Shown here: positions 12,746 through 20,667 of the stretch, piece after piece
How the letters are laid out: the number at the start of each line of letters is the position of its first letter
How positions within the stretch are numbered: the stretch's first letter is position 1
Assembly (NCBI GenBank): GCA_028704035.1
Contig: JAQVLS010000003.1
Span: forward strand, 1 to 20,667
DNA: 20,667 bases
Reading direction: 5' to 3'
DNA from: Desulfotomaculaceae bacterium
GTDB taxonomy: Bacteria; Bacillota; Desulfotomaculia; Desulfotomaculales; Pelotomaculaceae
Translations under genes and position numbers: made by a program
Notes under the pieces: model-generated
Database searches by the model: none
What the model was told of the DNA's origin: nothing
The model's input: only the letters and a program-made list of their open reading frames with translations

Positions 12746-14689
12746 ATGAAAGCATTCCTTGATAAATTTATTGGGAGCACAAAAAAAGAAACTTCCGATA
12801 AACTAATGAGCCATGATCTGGTGAAACGCCAGGTGGCAGCGTTATACAGCCTTCTGACCAACCTTTATGGTTCCGACAAGTTGGTTTTAAGGGCAGGCAA
12901 ATTGGAAGCGCTGCAGTTTATGCGTTCCGAGCGGCTGGAGGAAAGAGTGCTGGCCCTGCAAAAACTTGTTTTTGAGGACCCTACTTATGACACTCCACCG
13001 ACCCATGAGGAGATCCCGGCTGTCCTGGATGAGATAGAAGAGGAAATTGCCGACAATATCGCCAGGCGCACCGTGGAAGACAAGCTGGATAAAAAAATAA
13101 ACGAAAAACTTCAGCAGAGGCACGAGGAATATATTAAAGAAATTAAAATGCAGGTGATCAAGGAAAACACCGGCGCGGAAAACGCACAGACTCTAAAAAA
13201 GCTGGCCATTCTTGAAAAACTCGAGCAACGCAAGCTTTCCTCTTCGGCTATGGATTTTTTGCGGCCGTCCACTTTCAAGGAAATAGTCGGCCAGGAGCGG
13301 GCGGTTAAGGCGCTTCTGGCAAAATTGGGCTCGCCCTACCCGCAGCACATGATCCTTTACGGACCACCCGGTGTAGGTAAGACCACCGCGGCGAGGCTGG
13401 TTTTGGAGGCGGCGAAAAAAAACCGGAGCACACCCTTTGCCGGTGAAGCGGCTTTTGTGGAAGTCAACGGCGCCACTCTGCGCTGGGACCCGCGAGAAGT
13501 GACCAACCCGCTCCTGGGTTCGGTGCATGACCCCATATACCAGGGCGCCAGACGCGACCTAGCCGAGACCGGGGTGCCGGAGCCCAAACTGGGCCTAGTC
13601 ACCGATGCTCACGGGGGGGTTCTTTTTATCGATGAAATCGGTGAAATGGATGCCATCTTGCACAGCAAATTGTTAAAAGTGCTAGAGGACAAAAGGGTAT
13701 ACTATGACTCTTCGTATTACGATCCGCACGACTCCAACGTACCCCAGTATATCAAGAAAATTTTTGAGGAAGGGGCGCCGGCGGACTTCGTCCTCATCGG
13801 GGCTACGACGCGGGATCCGGAGGAAATTAATCCGGCGATCCGCTCCCGCTGCGCGGAGATATTTTTTGAACCTCTTACACCGAAGGATATCAAGGAGATT
13901 TTAAAGCAGGCCGCAGACAAACTGGGAGTGAAAATGGACGAAGCCGTGCCCGAAATTATCAGCGAATATACCATAGAAGGGCGCAAGGCGATCAACATCT
14001 TGGCCGACGCTTATGGTATGGCCTGTTATCGCAGTGATGCGGCGGGCGGTCAACCGGCCGCCATAAAGGTGGAAGACGTCATGGAGGTAGCCCAGGTCAG
14101 CAGACTGAGCCCCTGTGTAACGCGCAAAGCTTCTGCAGACCGGGAAATTGGCAGGATATTCGGACTGGGCGTCATGGGTTTCCTGGGATCGGTACTGGAA
14201 ATTGAAGCGGTAACTTTCCCGGCCCGGGTCCAGGGCCAGGGCGCCATCCGCTTTAACGATACCGCCGGCAGTATGGCCAAGGATTCGGTATTCAATGCGG
14301 CCTCTGTAATACGCAAACTAACCGGTGAAGACCTGTCCAATTACGACCTGCACGTCAATGTAGTAGGCGGCGGCAGAATCGACGGGCCATCGGCCGGAGT
14401 GGCGATTTTTCTGGCTATACTGAGCGCCATCCAGGGCCGACCAATCATGCAAAATGTAGCTGTAACAGGCGAAATCTCCATACAGGGTAAAGCCCGGGCC
14501 GTAGGCGGCGTGTTCGAAAAAATTTACGGCGCCAGGCAGGCGGGAATAAAAACTGTGCTGGTGCCGATGGAAAACGACAAGGACATACCGGTTGATATCA
14601 GGGGTATCAACGTTATACCTGTCAGTTCGGTGGAAGAGCTGTTCAGGTACGTGTTCCCTCCCGCGGAAGTCGACGAACTGGTCGGTTGA
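12746..14689 (+). CDS. lonC: LonC, Lon-family protease
   Basis: A 647-residue Lon-like protease of the LonC type. After an N-terminal region of about 170 residues, with a predicted coiled coil at about 90-165, comes an AAA+ module: Walker A GPPGVGKT (206-213) and Walker B LFIDEIGE (293-300), with a long insertion before sensor residues IGATTRDPEEI. The C-terminal protease domain has the serine motif DGPSAG (546-551, Ser549), TGEISI and the catalytic lysine in AVGGVFEKIYGARQAG (Lys592). The Ser-Lys dyad and the Lon protease fold are thus complete. LonC handles unfolded proteins; how strictly it needs ATP is debated. The ATG has an aaaggag site. Its place between rplI and dnaB recurs in Clostridia. 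Confidence 0.93.
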   Translation: MKAFLDKFIGSTKKETSDKLMSHDLVKRQVAALYSLLTNLYGSDKLVLRAGKLEALQFMRSERLEERVLALQKLVFEDPTYDTPPTHEEIPAVLDEIEEEIADNIARRTVEDKLDKKINEKLQQRHEEYIKEIKMQVIKENTGAENAQTLKKLAILEKLEQRKLSSSAMDFLRPSTFKEIVGQERAVKALLAKLGSPYPQHMILYGPPGVGKTTAARLVLEAAKKNRSTPFAGEAAFVEVNGATLRWDPREVTNPLLGSVHDPIYQGARRDLAETGVPEPKLGLVTDAHGGVLFIDEIGEMDAILHSKLLKVLEDKRVYYDSSYYDPHDSNVPQYIKKIFEEGAPADFVLIGATTRDPEEINPAIRSRCAEIFFEPLTPKDIKEILKQAADKLGVKMDEAVPEIISEYTIEGRKAINILADAYGMACYRSDAAGGQPAAIKVEDVMEVAQVSRLSPCVTRKASADREIGRIFGLGVMGFLGSVLEIEAVTFPARVQGQGAIRFNDTAGSMAKDSVFNAASVIRKLTGEDLSNYDLHVNVVGGGRIDGPSAGVAIFLAILSAIQGRPIMQNVAVTGEISIQGKARAVGGVFEKIYGARQAGIKTVLVPMENDKDIPVDIRGINVIPVSSVEELFRYVFPPAEVDELVG

Positions 14690-14825
14690 TGAGGGTATCC
14701 TGATGCTTTTCCTGCAATCCTTATTTCTCTCATCTCTCGTTTCTATTGAACAGCTGAACAGCTGGTTTGAGCGTCATAGACTTTTACATTTTATCGACAG
14801 TCCAAATTAATTTTTAAATGTTTAG

Positions 14826-14866
14826 AAATCCTGTTAATCTCTTTCTAATCTTGTAAATCTTGTGAG
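14826..14866. repeat. AATCYTGT-type short tandem repeat before dnaB
   Basis: The stretch reads aatcctgtt, aatctcttt, aatcttgta, aatcttgtg: four near-tandem units of about 9-11 bp. It matches the reverse complement of the mnmG-rsmG intergenic repeat (aaatcttgtaaatcctgtga). The lonC-dnaB gap of 248 bp holds nothing else that I can identify except a one-mismatch DnaA-box-like ttatacaca at 14872-14880. Confidence 0.5.
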
Positions 14867-14937
14867 AATTATTTATACACAATTGATTCTCCTGTGTTTT
14901 TGCAAGTTATGTAAGAAATAAATTTTCGAGGTATCAG

Positions 14938-16275
14938 ATGTTAGAACGAGTTCCCCCGCAAAATATAGACGCCGAGCAGTCTGTGCTCGGCGCCATACTG
15001 CTTGACCGGGAGGCCATTTACCAGGCCATGAAACTGCTCCGGCAGGATGACTTTTACCGGGAAAGCCACAGGCTGATTTATGAGGCGATGCTTGAGCTTG
15101 ACGAGAGCGGTAACCCGGTGGACCTGATTACGGTATGTGAGCGCCTGAGGCTTAATGGGAACCTGGAAAAGGCTGGCGGCGTTTCTTATATCGCCACACT
15201 GGCTGAAATAGTGCCGACTGCTGCCAACATAAATTATTACTCCCGCATTGTCGAGGAAAAATCCCTGCTGCGCACCCTGATCCAGCTGTCCACCCGGATC
15301 GCCGGCATGGGTTACGATGAGGGAGAAGAACCGGAAAAACTTATAGCAGAAGCGGAGCGGATGATTAATGAGCTGGGCGGCAGAAGGGCTGCCACAGCAT
15401 TTTTTGCGATTAAGGATATCCTGCTGGACACCTTTTCTCACCTGGAGTATCTTTACAGCAATCAGGGAAAAGCCCTGGGCGTTTCCACCTCTTTTAGCGA
15501 CTTGGACCGAATCTGCACCGGGCTGCAGCCCAGCGATTTTATTATTCTAGCCGGCCGTCCCGGTATGGGTAAGACTGCCCTGGGCCTCTGCATCGGCTAC
15601 AGCGCCGCTCTCAAGCATAATATCCCGGTAGCGGTGTTCAGCCTGGAAATGTCCAAAGAACAGCTGGTACAGCGTATTCTCTGTGCCGAGGCCATGGTTG
15701 ACCAGCACCATCTCCGCACGGGTGACCTAGCCGAGGAGGACTGGCGGAAGCTGCATGAAACAAAGGACAGGCTCGCCAACATCCCTATTTTTATCGATGA
15801 CACTCCCGGTATCACCGTCCGCCAGGTGCGGGCGAAGGCCAGGCAGCTGCAGGCAGAAAAAGGGTTGGGCTTGATTATTATTGATTACCTCCAGTTGATG
15901 CAGGGCAGCAGACGGGTTGAGAACCGCCAGCAGGAAATATCGGAAATATCCCGCTCTTTAAAAGGGCTGGCCAAGGAGTTGAACATTCCGGTACTGTCCC
16001 TAGCCCAGTTAAGCCGTTCAGTAGAGCAGCGTGACAAGAAGCGGCCGATCATGTCGGACCTGCGCGAGTCAGGTTCGCTGGAGCAGGACGCCGACCTGGT
16101 TATGTTTATTTACCGGGATGAATATTACAACAGGGATTCGGAAAAGAGAGGCATCGCTGAAATAATTATTGCCAAGCACCGAAACGGCCCTACCGGCTAT
16201 GTCGAGCTGGGATTTTTGAAAGAGTACACAAAATTTGTCTCGCTTGTAAAAAATAATGACGAATATAAACCATAA
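14938..16275 (+). CDS. dnaB: Replicative DNA helicase DnaB (DnaC in Bacillus nomenclature)
   Basis: A 445-residue hexameric 5'-3' replicative helicase. The N-terminal domain starts with the family signature PPQNIDAEQSVLGAILLD (residues 6-23). The RecA-like C-terminal domain has Walker A GRPGMGKT (206-213), the SLEMS.EQL segment (235-243), Walker B IIIDYLQLM (313-321) and the arginine-finger region KHRNGPTG (413-420). No intein or insertion is seen in the usual insertion site at the P-loop. The ATG follows cgaggt. Transcription may start in the repeat-bearing gap upstream, but no strong promoter is visible. Confidence 0.98.
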   Translation: MLERVPPQNIDAEQSVLGAILLDREAIYQAMKLLRQDDFYRESHRLIYEAMLELDESGNPVDLITVCERLRLNGNLEKAGGVSYIATLAEIVPTAANINYYSRIVEEKSLLRTLIQLSTRIAGMGYDEGEEPEKLIAEAERMINELGGRRAATAFFAIKDILLDTFSHLEYLYSNQGKALGVSTSFSDLDRICTGLQPSDFIILAGRPGMGKTALGLCIGYSAALKHNIPVAVFSLEMSKEQLVQRILCAEAMVDQHHLRTGDLAEEDWRKLHETKDRLANIPIFIDDTPGITVRQVRAKARQLQAEKGLGLIIIDYLQLMQGSRRVENRQQEISEISRSLKGLAKELNIPVLSLAQLSRSVEQRDKKRPIMSDLRESGSLEQDADLVMFIYRDEYYNRDSEKRGIAEIIIAKHRNGPTGYVELGFLKEYTKFVSLVKNNDEYKP

Positions 16276-16315
16276 TTTGTTTTGTCACCAAAAGACCACT
16301 TATTTGCTTAATTTC

Positions 16316-16344
16316 TTGACATTGGCAGCATGTTTTGCTAAAAT
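16316..16344 (+). promoter_or_regulatory. Strong sigma-A promoter of the COG2509 gene and purA
   Basis: TTGACA (16316-16321), a 17-bp spacer and TAAAAT (16339-16344), with TG one base before the -10. Transcription should start near 16351, leaving a leader of about 140 nt before the GTG at 16491. No known purine riboswitch motif is visible in that leader. Confidence 0.85.
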
Positions 16345-16490
16345 GTTTTTGCTGCCTGGTATGGTTTTCTGACAGCTACATCCGCAGCGGAAAGATTATG
16401 GCTCAAATAGCAACTGATGTTTTGTTGTTTGGGTTATTTTTATGTCGGTGAAAAAGGATGTCCGGCCTAAGACCGCAAGGAGGAAATATT

Positions 16491-17879
16491 GTGGGCAAGC
16501 AGTATGATGTGGTGATTGTAGGAGCGGGTCCGGCTGGGATTTTTGCTGCCCTTGAACTGGTCGGAGCAAAAAACGGTTTAAAAATACTGATAGTTGAAAA
16601 AGGACGCGATTTAAGCAAGCGTGTCTGCGTGGCCAAGGAGCGGAGCCGGGGTTGTGCCGACTGCTCTCCCTGCTCCACCATCTGCGGGTGGGGCGGCGCC
16701 GGCGCCTTCAGTGACGGCAAGCTTACTCTTTCATCCAAAATTGGCGGCAGCCTGGAGCAGTATATCGGGATTGACGAACTGAATGACCTGATCGATTATA
16801 TTGACCAGGCTTATGTTAAGTTTGGCGCGCCGGAGCAGATCTTCGGCCTGGAACAAGAGGAGGAAATTCAAGAGATCCAGCGCCGGGCAGTGTTGTCCGA
16901 ACTAAAACTGGTCCCGGTGCGGATCAGACACATGGGCACCGGACGCTGCAAGGAAGTACTGCAGCAGATGTATGACTACCTGGTAGACCGTGGCGTTGAT
17001 GTGATCACTTCCTGTCAGGTGGAGGAGGTCCTAGTAAAAGATAATATCGTCAGGGGTGTTATCACCAAGGACGGCAAAATAATAAACGCACAGCATGTTG
17101 TCCTGGCCCCCGGCAGGGAAGGTTCGGAATGGCTCAGCCGCGAGGCGGGGCGCCTGGGGCTTGAAATGATGATAAATCCGGTAGACATAGGCGTGCGGGT
17201 GGAATTGCCCGCTGCGGTTATGGACCATTTGACCCGGATTTTTTATGAGGCAAAATTCATATACTACTCGAAAACCTTTAGTGATAAGATCCGTACATTT
17301 TGCATGAACCCTAACGGAGAAGTGGTGCTGGAAAACCTGGACGGCCTGATCACGGTAAATGGCCACAGTCATGCATATAATAAGACGGATAATACCAATT
17401 TTGCGGTGCTGGTCAGCAAAACTTTTACCGAGCCTTTCAAGGAGCCGATCGCTTACGGCCGCTATATTGCTACCCTGGCCAACCTGCTGGGCGGCGGGGT
17501 CATAGTACAGAGCCTGGGAGACCTGGTTTCCGGCCACCGTTCGACCAAAGAAAGGCTGGCCAAATGCATGACTATACCGACCCTGCCCGAAGCGACACCG
17601 GGTGACTTAAGTCTGGTCTTTCCCTATCGGCATCTGGTGGGAATTGTTGAAATGCTTAAAGCGCTGAACGAGCTGGCGCCGGGGGTGTATTCGCGGTATA
17701 CCCTGTTGTACGGCGTCGAGGTAAAATTTTATTCTTCACGGCTTGTCCTTACAAATTCTTTGGAAACCCGCGTAAAAAACCTGTTCGCAGCAGGGGATGG
17801 GGCAGGCGTGACCAGGGGGCTTTCCCAGGCATCTGCGGCCGGCGTGCTCGCGGCCAGGGAAATAGCAAATAGGATTTAG
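16491..17879 (+). CDS. Uncharacterised FAD-dependent dehydrogenase (COG2509 type)
   Basis: A 462-residue flavoprotein. The N-terminal dinucleotide-binding motif GAGPAG is at residues 11-16, followed by VEKGRDLSKR, the family segment GWGGAGAFSDGKLTLS (66-81), and a C-terminal FAD contact AAGDGAGVTRGLSQASAAGV (437-456). Substrate and partner are unknown. A cysteine cluster C55-x2-C58-x2-C61-x3-C65 lies just before the GGAGAFSDGK segment and has the spacing of a ferredoxin-type 4Fe-4S site. I choose the GTG at 16491 because it has aaggagg 7 nt upstream and gives the usual MGKQYDVVIVGAG start. An ATG at 16458 would add 11 residues with no such site. purA follows after 13 bp, so the two genes are likely cotranscribed. 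Confidence 0.88.
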   Translation: MGKQYDVVIVGAGPAGIFAALELVGAKNGLKILIVEKGRDLSKRVCVAKERSRGCADCSPCSTICGWGGAGAFSDGKLTLSSKIGGSLEQYIGIDELNDLIDYIDQAYVKFGAPEQIFGLEQEEEIQEIQRRAVLSELKLVPVRIRHMGTGRCKEVLQQMYDYLVDRGVDVITSCQVEEVLVKDNIVRGVITKDGKIINAQHVVLAPGREGSEWLSREAGRLGLEMMINPVDIGVRVELPAAVMDHLTRIFYEAKFIYYSKTFSDKIRTFCMNPNGEVVLENLDGLITVNGHSHAYNKTDNTNFAVLVSKTFTEPFKEPIAYGRYIATLANLLGGGVIVQSLGDLVSGHRSTKERLAKCMTIPTLPEATPGDLSLVFPYRHLVGIVEMLKALNELAPGVYSRYTLLYGVEVKFYSSRLVLTNSLETRVKNLFAAGDGAGVTRGLSQASAAGVLAAREIANRI

Positions 17880-17892
17880 GAGGTTTCTTTTG

Positions 17893-19176
17893 ATGTCTAC
17901 AGTAGTTGTTATAGGCGCTCAGTGGGGGGATGAGGGAAAAGGCAAGGTAACCGATTTTCTGGCTGAAAAAGCCGACATGGTGGTCCGCTACATGGGCGGG
18001 AACAACGCTGGCCACACGGTTGTGGTTGAGGACCATGAATATAAAATGCACTTGATTCCATCGGGGATACTTTACCCCGATAAGATGTGCATTATCGGGA
18101 GCGGCGTGGTGATCGACCCGGCGGTCCTGCTTAGAGAACTGGATTCCCTGGAGAAGCAGGGTATCAGCACCGCGAACTTGCGGATCAGCCAGCGCGCTCA
18201 TGTGATTTTCCCTTATCACCAAAAGCTTGACCAGATGGAAGAAGAGCGCAAAGGCAACAACAAGATAGGTACTACCTGCCGCGGTATCGGTCCGGCCTAT
18301 ACCGACAAATCAGCGCGTGCCGGGATTAGGATAATTGACCTCTTGGACAAGGAAGAATTTCCAATACTGCTTAAAGCGAACATAGGCAGCAAAAATCAGA
18401 TTTTAACAGAGGTTTACGACGGCGCATCGCTGGATTACGGAGAAATTCTTGATAATTTTAGTGGTTATGCCGAAGCCTTGAAAAAATACGTATGCGACAC
18501 TTCTTTATTGGTTAATGACGCTATACAGCAAAAGAAAAACATTGTCTTTGAAGGCGCCCAGGGGACCCTGCTAGACCTGGATCACGGGACCTACCCCTTT
18601 GTTACCTCCTCGCACCCGACAGCGGGCGCCGCATGTCTCGGCGCCGGTATCGGGCCGACTCGGATCGACCGCGTGATCGGTGTAGCCAAGGCCTATACCA
18701 CCCGGGTAGGAGAAGGTCCGTTCCCCACGGAACTGAATGACGAAACCGGCGCTCTTATCCGTAAGCAGGGTGGAGAATACGGCACCACTACCGGGCGCTC
18801 CCGGCGCTGCGGCTGGTTTGACGGAGTGGTCGGCCGGTATGCGGTAAGGATCAACGGTTTGGATTACCTGGCTATTACCAAGATGGACGTTTTAAGCGGC
18901 CTGGAGAAGATCAGGATCTGCACCGGATATAACTACCGGGGAGATGTTATTAAAGAATTCCCGGCCAGCCTCAAGGTATTGAACGAGTGTGTGCCGGTTT
19001 ACGAGGATTTTCCAGGCTGGAGCGAGGATATCACCGGCGCCGGAAAACTTGCAGATTTACCGGTTCGAGCCAGACGTTACCTGGACCGGATCAGCGAAAT
19101 CAGCGGCGCCCCTATAGCCTTGATCGGCGTGGGCAGCGGGCGGGCCCAGACCATACTTACGGAGGATCTATATTAG
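17893..19176 (+). CDS. purA: Adenylosuccinate synthetase
   Basis: A 427-residue PurA, which joins IMP and aspartate using GTP in the first committed step to AMP. Seen motifs are GAQWGDEGKGKVTDFLAEKA (residues 10-29, the GTP-binding loop with catalytic Asp13), GGNNAGHTVV (36-45, catalytic His42), GTTCRGIGPAYTDK (125-138), FEGAQGTLLDLDHGTYPFVT (217-236) and TTTGRSRRCGWFD (298-310). Length is normal. ATG at 17893 is 8 nt after aggaggt; the in-frame TTG at 17890 is also possible and adds one residue. It follows the COG2509 gene closely. Confidence 0.98.
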   Translation: MSTVVVIGAQWGDEGKGKVTDFLAEKADMVVRYMGGNNAGHTVVVEDHEYKMHLIPSGILYPDKMCIIGSGVVIDPAVLLRELDSLEKQGISTANLRISQRAHVIFPYHQKLDQMEEERKGNNKIGTTCRGIGPAYTDKSARAGIRIIDLLDKEEFPILLKANIGSKNQILTEVYDGASLDYGEILDNFSGYAEALKKYVCDTSLLVNDAIQQKKNIVFEGAQGTLLDLDHGTYPFVTSSHPTAGAACLGAGIGPTRIDRVIGVAKAYTTRVGEGPFPTELNDETGALIRKQGGEYGTTTGRSRRCGWFDGVVGRYAVRINGLDYLAITKMDVLSGLEKIRICTGYNYRGDVIKEFPASLKVLNECVPVYEDFPGWSEDITGAGKLADLPVRARRYLDRISEISGAPIALIGVGSGRAQTILTEDLY

Positions 19177-19237
19177 TAACTGACGGCCACAATGATCAAA
19201 ACTCCCGTCGACGAGGCCAAAATTTTATTTTTAGTAG

Positions 19238-19266
19238 TTGACTCCAAACGGGGGTTATAGTATTAT
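19238..19266 (+). promoter_or_regulatory. Promoter of tRNA-Lys
   Basis: TTGACT (19238-19243), a 17-bp spacer and TATTAT (19261-19266), 21 bp before the mature tRNA 5' end. Confidence 0.75.
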
Positions 19267-19287
19267 ATCTAACTGTAGGGTTTTTGG

Positions 19288-19363
19288 GGGCCATTAGCTC
19301 AGTTGGTAGAGCACCTGACTTTTAATCAGGGCGTCCCGCGTTCGAGTCGCGGATGGCTCACCA
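19288..19363 (+). tRNA. tRNA-Lys (anticodon TTT)
   Basis: A complete 76-nt cloverleaf. Acceptor gggccat pairs with atggctc (19353-19359, with one G-U pair). The D arm is gctcagttggtagagc. The anticodon stem cctga/tcagg encloses loop ct-TTT-aa, with the anticodon at 19321-19323. The T arm is gcgttcgagtcgc within cgcg pairing. Discriminator A and an encoded CCA at 19361-19363. Confidence 0.97.
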
Positions 19364-19378
19364 TTTCAGTTATGAAAG

Positions 19379-19402
19379 TACGGGCGGCAAATGCTGTCCG
19401 TA
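19379..19402 (+). terminator. Terminator hairpin after tRNA-Lys
   Basis: Tacgggcggc (19379-19388) pairs with gctgtccgta (19393-19402), with two G-U pairs and loop aaat. Tcttgattttt follows. It separates tRNA-Lys from the promoter of tRNA-Gly. Confidence 0.6.
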
Positions 19403-19404
19403 TC

Positions 19405-19433
19405 TTGATTTTTAAATACAAAAAAGCTATAAT
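19405..19433 (+). promoter_or_regulatory. Promoter of tRNA-Gly
   Basis: TTGATT (19405-19410), a 17-bp spacer and TATAAT (19428-19433), ending 11 bp before the mature 5' end of tRNA-Gly. Confidence 0.8.
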
Positions 19434-19444
19434 ATTAAAGTCGG

Positions 19445-19519
19445 GCGGGTGTAGCTCAATGGTAGAGCATCAGCTTCCCAAGCTGAGGGTTGCGAGTTCG
19501 ATCCTCGTCACCCGCTCCA
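19445..19519 (+). tRNA. tRNA-Gly (anticodon CCC)
   Basis: A complete 75-nt cloverleaf. Acceptor gcgggtg pairs with cacccgc (19509-19515). The D arm is gctcaatggtagagc. The anticodon stem tcagc/gctga encloses loop tt-CCC-aa, with the anticodon at 19477-19479. The T arm is gcgagttcgatcctcgt. Discriminator T and an encoded CCA at 19517-19519. It reads GGG codons. Confidence 0.96.
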
Positions 19520-19526
19520 GTAAAAT

Positions 19527-19550
19527 AACCCTGCTATTATTGGCGGGGTT
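19527..19550 (+). terminator. Terminator hairpin after tRNA-Gly
   Basis: Aaccctgc (19527-19534) pairs with gcggggtt (19543-19550), one G-U, with loop tattattg and the T-run extended by two more T. It follows the CCA end by 7 bp. Confidence 0.7.
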
Positions 19551-19569
19551 TTCGCATTTGATTTATGGA

Positions 19570-19598
19570 TTGGTGATAACAAATGGATACAGTATAAT
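19570..19598 (+). promoter_or_regulatory. Candidate promoter upstream of glnS
   Basis: TTGGTG (19570-19575), a 17-bp spacer and TATAAT (19593-19598). The -10 is perfect and the -35 weak. It would give a leader of about 180 nt before glnS. I see no T-box consensus (AGGGTGGNACCGCG) in that leader and no other recognisable element. Confidence 0.45.
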
Positions 19599-19783
19599 TA
19601 GCTTTTCCCGTTCTATGCTGCACGATTACATATCCGGCAGGATTATTGGACAATATGTGGAAATATGGCAATCAAGACGTTTATTTCTGGTAGAATGATG
19701 TTATTGTATTATAAAAATACTTTAAGACCATTTTAGTAATGACTGGCTCTGCGAATATAACTACAGTGAAAGGGAGCGAGGGA

Positions 19784-20667
19784 ATGACTGCAAACGGTTA
19801 CAACGCGCCTTCAAACTTTATCCAAAATATTATTAATGAAGATTTTGATACAAATAAATACGGCGGCCAGGTTCATACCCGGTTCCCGCCTGAGCCCAAC
19901 GGATACCTGCATATCGGGCACGCCAAATCGATCTGCCTGAATTTCGGCATCGCCGCTAAAAACGGTGGGCTGTGCAACCTGCGCTTTGATGATACTAACC
20001 CGGTCAAGGAAGAAGTCGAATACGTGGATTCGATCAAAGAGGATGTAAAATGGCTCGGCTTTGACTGGGGCGACAGGATGTACTATGCCTCTGACTATTT
20101 TGATCAGCTGCACGAATACGCCGTCCTCCTGATCAAAAAAGGGAAGGCTTATGTCTGCGATCTGAGTGCGGAGGAGATCAGGGAATACCGCGGCACCCTG
20201 ACCAGGCCCGGGCGGGAGAGCCCGTACCGGGAACGTTCGGTGAAAGAGAACCTGGATCTTTTCCGGCGGATGCGAGAGGGTGAATTTGCGGAAGGAACCC
20301 GTGTCCTGCGGGCTAAAATCGATATGGCCTCTCCCAACCTGAACATGCGGGACCCGGTCATTTACCGCATAATGAAGGCACCCCACCACCGGACGGGTGA
20401 CAAATGGCGCATCTACCCAATGTATGACTATGCGCACCCAATATCCGATTCCATTGAAAGAATAACCCATTCTATCTGCACCCTGGAATTTGAAGACCAC
20501 CGGCCGCTTTACGACTGGACGTTGGAAGCGCTTGGCATATTTCATCCGCAGCAGATCGAATTTGCCCGGTTAAACCTTACCTACACAGTCATGAGCAAGC
20601 GCAAATTACGGCAGCTGGTGGAAGAAGAATACGTCAGCGGCTGGGACGACCCGCGCATGCCTACCAT
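19784..20667 (+). CDS. glnS: Glutaminyl-tRNA synthetase, N-terminal part (runs off window end)
   Basis: The frame is open from ATG 19784 to the window end (294 codons) and matches GlnRS, a class I aminoacyl-tRNA synthetase that charges tRNA-Gln. [16 protein letters not shown] (residues 35-50) carries the HIGH motif. [12 protein letters not shown] and [16 protein letters not shown] follow, then [20 protein letters not shown] and [19 protein letters not shown], which distinguish GlnRS from GluRS. The KMSKS-type loop is VMSKRKL (269-275). The start has agggag 7 nt upstream. Many Firmicutes lack GlnRS and use GatCAB transamidation instead, so the gene suggests an acquired or retained direct pathway in this lineage. 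Confidence 0.96.
   Translation, partial: MTANGYNAPSNFIQNIINEDFDTNKYGGQVHTRFPPEPNGYLHIGHAKSICLNFGIAAKNGGLCNLRFDDTNPVKEEVEYVDSIKEDVKWLGFDWGDRMYYASDYFDQLHEYAVLLIKKGKAYVCDLSAEEIREYRGTLTRPGRESPYRERSVKENLDLFRRMREGEFAEGTRVLRAKIDMASPNLNMRDPVIYRIMKAPHHRTGDKWRIYPMYDYAHPISDSIERITHSICTLEFEDHRPLYDWTLEALGIFHPQQIEFARLNLTYTVMSKRKLRQLVEEEYVSGWDDPRMPT

Noticed and set aside
16398..16451. Possible 17-codon leader peptide (MAQIATDVLLFG...) before the COG2509 gene
   Set aside because: Only a weak ribosome-binding site, no run of regulatory codons and no paired attenuator hairpins visible.
19303..19698. 131-codon open frame across the tRNA genes
   Set aside because: It covers both tRNA genes and their terminators; coding is implausible.
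19600..19783. T-box riboswitch before glnS
   Set aside because: The conserved T-box sequence and an antiterminator/terminator pair are not present in the leader.

Overview
The window looks like a chromosomal segment near the replication origin of a spore-forming, low-to-medium G+C Firmicute. The likely group is Peptococcaceae (Pelotomaculum/Desulfotomaculum-like). This placement is an inference from several signals: the order mnmG-rsmG-parA-parB and then rpsF-ssb-rpsR-yybS-rplI-lonC-dnaB-purA; the sporulation-associated gene yyaC; a LonC protease; a bacterial GlnRS; and strong Shine-Dalgarno sites combined with very frequent TTG starts (7 of about 21 genes). No rRNA, CRISPR array, prophage or intact insertion sequence is visible.

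Layout. 1-3500: the 3' end of mnmG (tRNA wobble modification), rsmG (16S rRNA methyltransferase), a 346-bp gap filled largely by a REP/MITE-like repeat where many Firmicutes carry noc, and then parA-parB. A perfect 16-bp parS lies directly after the parB stop, and a second one lies 769 bp on, so the pair brackets a DUF554 membrane protein gene. 4300-5100: a frame-broken, truncated UPF0180 remnant overlaps the tail of convergent yyaC. 5250-9400: mostly accessory single genes, namely a YkvI-type membrane protein, a CvpA-family protein, a second copy of the REP-like repeat in the opposite orientation, an M18 aminopeptidase, a DUF951 mini-protein with an apparent AUU start, and a stand-alone starch-type carbohydrate-binding module on the minus strand.

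9530-10750: the ribosomal and single-strand-binding operon rpsF-ssb-rpsR, with a near-ideal extended -10 promoter, a probable S6:S18 RNA leader and a 15-bp terminator hairpin. 10850-16280: a MazG-like gene, yybS (DUF2232), rplI (apparent CUG start), lonC and the replicative helicase gene dnaB. gdpP, normally between yybS and rplI, is absent. 16300-19180: a strong promoter drives an uncharacterised COG2509 FAD-dependent dehydrogenase followed by purA. 19230-19550: tRNA-Lys(TTT) and tRNA-Gly(CCC), each with its own promoter and terminator hairpin. 19784-end: the 5' part of glnS.

The gene set joins chromosome segregation (ParABS), replication (DnaB, SSB), translation (S6, S18, L9, tRNAs, GlnRS, MnmG, RsmG) and protein quality control (LonC). 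I do not see a clearly new multi-gene system. The most useful second-look items are two probable non-AUG/GUG/UUG starts (rplI CUG, DUF951 AUU), the UPF0180 remnant with its sequestered ribosome-binding site, two interspersed repeat families, a terminator-like hairpin inside the DUF951 coding region, and a ferredoxin-like cysteine motif in the COG2509 protein.
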